Below are positions 61,418-64,000 of a stretch of 64,000 bases of DNA, piece after piece. The notes below the pieces were generated by a model. It saw only the letters and a program-made list of their open reading frames with translations. It did not search any database and was not told where the DNA came from. Positions within the stretch are counted from its first letter, which is position 1, and each line of letters opens with the position of its first letter. A program made the position numbers and the translations under genes. This DNA comes from Sceloporus undulatus (lineage: Eukaryota > Chordata > Lepidosauria > Squamata > Phrynosomatidae): assembly GCF_019175285.1 (NCBI RefSeq), contig NC_056528.1, positions 50,553,068 to 50,617,067 of the forward strand, given 5' to 3'.

Positions 61418-61670
61418 CAGTGGTACCCCGGGATACGAAATCACCGTGTTATGAAATTTCCGGGATACGAAAAAAATAAATAGGAAAAAACTGTTTCGGG
61501 TTACGTTTTTTTTCCCGGCTTACGAAAAAAAATTTGGTGCTTTTCGGCGCTTTTTCGCACGAAAAGCGGCTTTCCAGCGCTAGCGGCTATGGCTTTTTCG
61601 GCTAGCGAAAGATTTCGGGTTACGAACGGCGCCGCGGAACGAATTACATTCGTAACCCGGGGTACCACTG
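61418..61670. mobile_element. Nested Tigger-like element, 253 bp
   Basis: CAGTGGTACCCCGGGATACG and CGTAACCCGGGGTACCACTG at the ends, TA on both sides. Short TTACGAA-type repeats inside, no coding capacity. Confidence 0.88.
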
Positions 61671-61681
61671 TATATGTTTTG

Positions 61682-61706
61682 CTTTAGGTGTGTGTGAGTG
61701 TGTGTG

Positions 61707-61743
<37 letters not shown>

Positions 61744-61887
61744 TATTACATATGCTCTGTGTGTGGGTATATATGCACACAAATAGTTGCATTTGTGTGG
61801 TGTGTGTATATATATCTAAATATATGTATTGATACATAGATACACCTATAAAATAGCATATGCTCTGCGTGTGTGTTTGTGTATGTA

Positions 61888-61936
<49 letters not shown>

Positions 61937-62005
61937 GTATGATTTCACATGCTCTGTACGTGCCTTGGCATGTATATGTATATAATATTGTAACTAAATT
62001 TTCTC

Positions 62006-62052
<47 letters not shown>

Positions 62053-62055
62053 TCA
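61682..62055. repeat. Alternating (GT)n, (CA)n and (TA)n arrays
   Basis: CA run 61712-61741; GT-TA-CA inverted run 61868-61937; GT-TA run 62005-62052. The strand switch from GT to CA around TA makes these self-complementary. A further GT run is at 61349-61384. Confidence 0.95.
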
Positions 62056-62154
62056 CACATATGAAATCACATATGGTCTGTGTCTGGTGGTGTATATATA
62101 CATTTATATATGTATGCTTATATATCCGGCAGTTTAGTAAATAGATCGACCAAA

Positions 62155-63110
62155 AATCATAATTAAAATCTTTTATTGAACGATTGCTTGTCTCCTGGGC
62201 TTTTGTACAAGTTGTTGCCGGGGAAGTTTGGAAGAACACACCGAGGATAGTCAGGGCAAGGTATTCCCCCAAGCAAGTCCAGCACAAAGCGGGGGTCCCA
62301 ACTTCAGATGCTGCAGTGTCCAGAATGTCATCCCCAGCGTGCTGCAGGATCTGAAAAGAAAGGCAAACCAAGAAATATTACTTGATGTCATACCCAGAAA
62401 CACTCATACATGTACAGGAAGGTCTACAGGCGGGTAGATAACTATAGCTAGGAGCGATCATATATATGCACATGCTAGCTATGGGAGGATTGTTCACATG
62501 GGGTTCACCATTTCCATCCTATGAGGCTGAGAGAGTGTGACTTGTCCAAGGGTTTTCTCTGGGAGGGTTGCAAGTCAAATGGGGGGGGGGGCAGATAGGG
62601 GGCCTAGGAGAAGGCAGTGGATGATGGGATTGGTGGCAGGCAGAAGGGGAGGTTCAGATGGGCCCCTGGGGGAAGGCAATGGATGATGGGATTGGTGGCA
62701 GGCAGAAGGAGAGGTGCAGAAGGGCCCCAGGGAGAAGGCAGAAGATGATGGGATGGGTTGCAGGTCAAATAATGGGGGCAGATAGGGGGCCTAGGAGAAG
62801 ACAGTGGATGATGGGATCAGTGGCAGGCAGAAGGAGAGGTTCAGATGGGCCCCTGGGGGAAGGGAGTGGATGATGGGATTGGTGGCAGGCAGAAGGAGAG
62901 GTGCAGATGGGCCCCCCCTGGGAGAAGGCAGTGGATGATGGACAGTGGAGAGGAAACCCCACACACCGCCCCCATCACAAGCGGGCAAATTTAAACCCCA
63001 CTTTGCAGAAAACCCCCCCGGAAGGACCGCAAGCTTACCTTCCCTCTGGGCCAAGAGCGCTCCTTCCCTGGCTTCCCTGGAACCGGCAAGAGGAAAGACC
63101 CACCGTAAGG
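62155..63110 (-). other. Candidate two-exon transcription unit of unknown function
   Basis: On the minus strand a possible first exon ends GAGGGAAG before GTAAGC (donor at 63038). A strong acceptor (CCTTTCTTTTCAG) precedes a possible last exon, 62350 to about 62155, with AATAAA at 62172-62177 and an AT-rich end. Sequence above the donor is pyrimidine-rich (GGTCTTTCCTCTTGCCGG), like a 5'TOP start. The conceptual product is about 45 residues at most and matches nothing I know. A noncoding RNA or captured gene fragment is more likely than a protein gene. Confidence 0.35.
62565..62940. repeat. Higher-order minisatellite, 190-bp period
   Basis: Sub-units of about 60 bases (GATGATGGGATTGGTGGCAG and GCAGAAGGAGAGG) are grouped into a 190-base unit marked by GGGTTGCAAGTCAAAT at 62565 and GGGTTGCAGGTCAAAT at 62755. 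It lies inside the intron of the candidate unit. Confidence 0.92.
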
Positions 63111-63732
63111 AAAAGTGGGGCAAATTGCAACAGGGCATCATGGGAGAGTTGGAATCTGGGGGTCTTGCGATGGAGTTCAGGATTGGGAATTCACACCAGA
63201 CCCATTCGCACTGAGATCGAACAGAGCCCCATTCCGGATATCGCCAATCCACTTATTAAGCGCACTCGCCAACATACGCCAAAAAGAGGAGCCAGTACGC
63301 ACTCAGTTCGGAAGCCCTGCGGAAGGGGCGCACATCCAACGATGCCAAGTATGAAAGTACATTTGCGTTAGCACACGAATTCGAATCGCCCAGTACGCAA
63401 AAGCCCCGGTTCCATGCGGCAGAGACCCTGTCTGATAAACGCCTATGACTTTAGAGACCAGGGTTCGATTCCCAGCTTGGCCATGAAACCCATTGGTCAC
63501 CTTTGGCAGGTCACGCTCTCTCAACCTCAGAAGGCAGCAATGGCAAAGCTCCTCTGAACAAATCTTGCCAAGAAAACCCCAGGAGAGAGTTGCTGGAAGT
63601 CAGAAACAACTTGAACAAAACACGTTTAATGCATTGCTCCCAGTTGCAGCCTTTAAAAATTGCATTTAAGAGTCAAGAGCGCCCTCTACTGGTAAAAGGT
63701 GGTCTGGCCATATTGACACACTTCATTTAGAG

Positions 63733-63929
63733 CAGTGGTTCCCAACCTTCTTAATGCCGTGACCCCTTAATACAGTTCCTCATGTTGTGGTGACCCAAAC
63801 CCATGAAATTATTTTCATTGCTACTTCATAGCTGTAATTAAATAGGTGCTTTCCAATGGTCTTAGGCGACCCCATGAAAGGGACATTCGACCCCCAAAGG
63901 GGTCCCGACCCACAGGTTGGGAACCACTG
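63733..63929 (+). mobile_element. SPIN-like hAT element, 197 bp
   Basis: CAGTGGTTCCCAACCTTCTT and CAGGTTGGGAACCACTG at the ends, with CAGTTCCTCATGTTGTGGTG and ATTGCTACTTCATAGCTGTA inside, as in SPIN. The 8-bp flanks ATTTAGAG and TTTTAGAA are a diverged duplication. Confidence 0.85.
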
Positions 63930-64000
63930 TTTTAGAAGAAGTAAGGGAAAGCCAATTATGTGGTTTATAAATCAGAGTATAGAATCAAATAGAGTTGGAA

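Larger units (their letters stand above)
60894..63443. mobile_element. 2550-bp inverted-repeat DNA element, non-autonomous, composite
   Basis: Terminal inverted repeats run 60894-60982 and 63345-63443. Both start GGCGTTTATCAGACAGGGTC and differ by a 10-base indel and about seven substitutions. TAT flanks both ends (60891-93, 63444-46). No transposase is visible. The interior holds a Tigger-like copy (61418-61670), dinucleotide arrays, a minisatellite (62565-62940) and, on the minus strand, a splice donor, acceptor and AATAAA. The 3-bp duplication and GG start suggest PIF/Harbinger kinship, by inference only. Confidence 0.82.
60862..63622 (+). mobile_element. tRNA-derived SINE split by a 2.55 kb insertion
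   Basis: The SINE head AGCCAGCGTGGCATACTGG...GTTGGACTAT stops at 60893. It resumes at 63447 as GACTTTAGAGACCAGGGTTC, then CATGAAACCCATTGG, and continues to the tail at about 63622. Rejoined flanks give the exact SINE order seen elsewhere, which fixes the ends of the insert. Confidence 0.88.

Overview
This is nuclear DNA from a vertebrate, almost certainly a squamate reptile. The evidence is two spliced vertebrate genes with GT-AG introns, embedded in interspersed repeats typical of lizards and snakes: BovB LINEs, CR1 LINE ends, tRNA-derived SINEs, SINEs with a 5S-rRNA-like head, SPIN-type hAT elements and many Tigger-like TA-flanked elements. No species can be named from the sequence alone.

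Layout. Both genes are on the minus strand, so transcription runs from high to low coordinates. From 50175 down to 12266 lies moesin (MSN): 13 coding exons, all splice phases consistent, 580 codons, with a CpG-rich promoter and first exon near 50 kb, a 23.7 kb first intron, and a roughly 3 kb repeat-poor 3'UTR ending at a poly(A) signal at 9207-9212. About 3.6 kb further on, from 5599 down to 647, lies a complete four-exon gene for an adrenodoxin-type mitochondrial [2Fe-2S] ferredoxin (FDX1-like, 178 codons). Its short first exon encodes an arginine-rich targeting peptide and is easily missed because the frame closes just past the splice donor. I recognised no other host protein-coding exons.

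The rest is intron or intergenic DNA. The region upstream of MSN (50.6-64 kb) is repeats and microsatellites. It ends in a 2.55 kb inverted-repeat element (60894-63443) that split a SINE and carries a nested Tigger-like element, dinucleotide arrays, a minisatellite and a possible small two-exon transcription unit of unknown nature.

The two genes work in separate compartments: moesin links cortical actin to the plasma membrane, and the ferredoxin passes electrons to mitochondrial P450 enzymes. Their adjacency matters for gene-family history: ERM and FDX1 genes are also neighbours in the human RDX-FDX1 region. The ferredoxin here may therefore be an ancient duplicate (ohnolog) of FDX1 that mammals lack.
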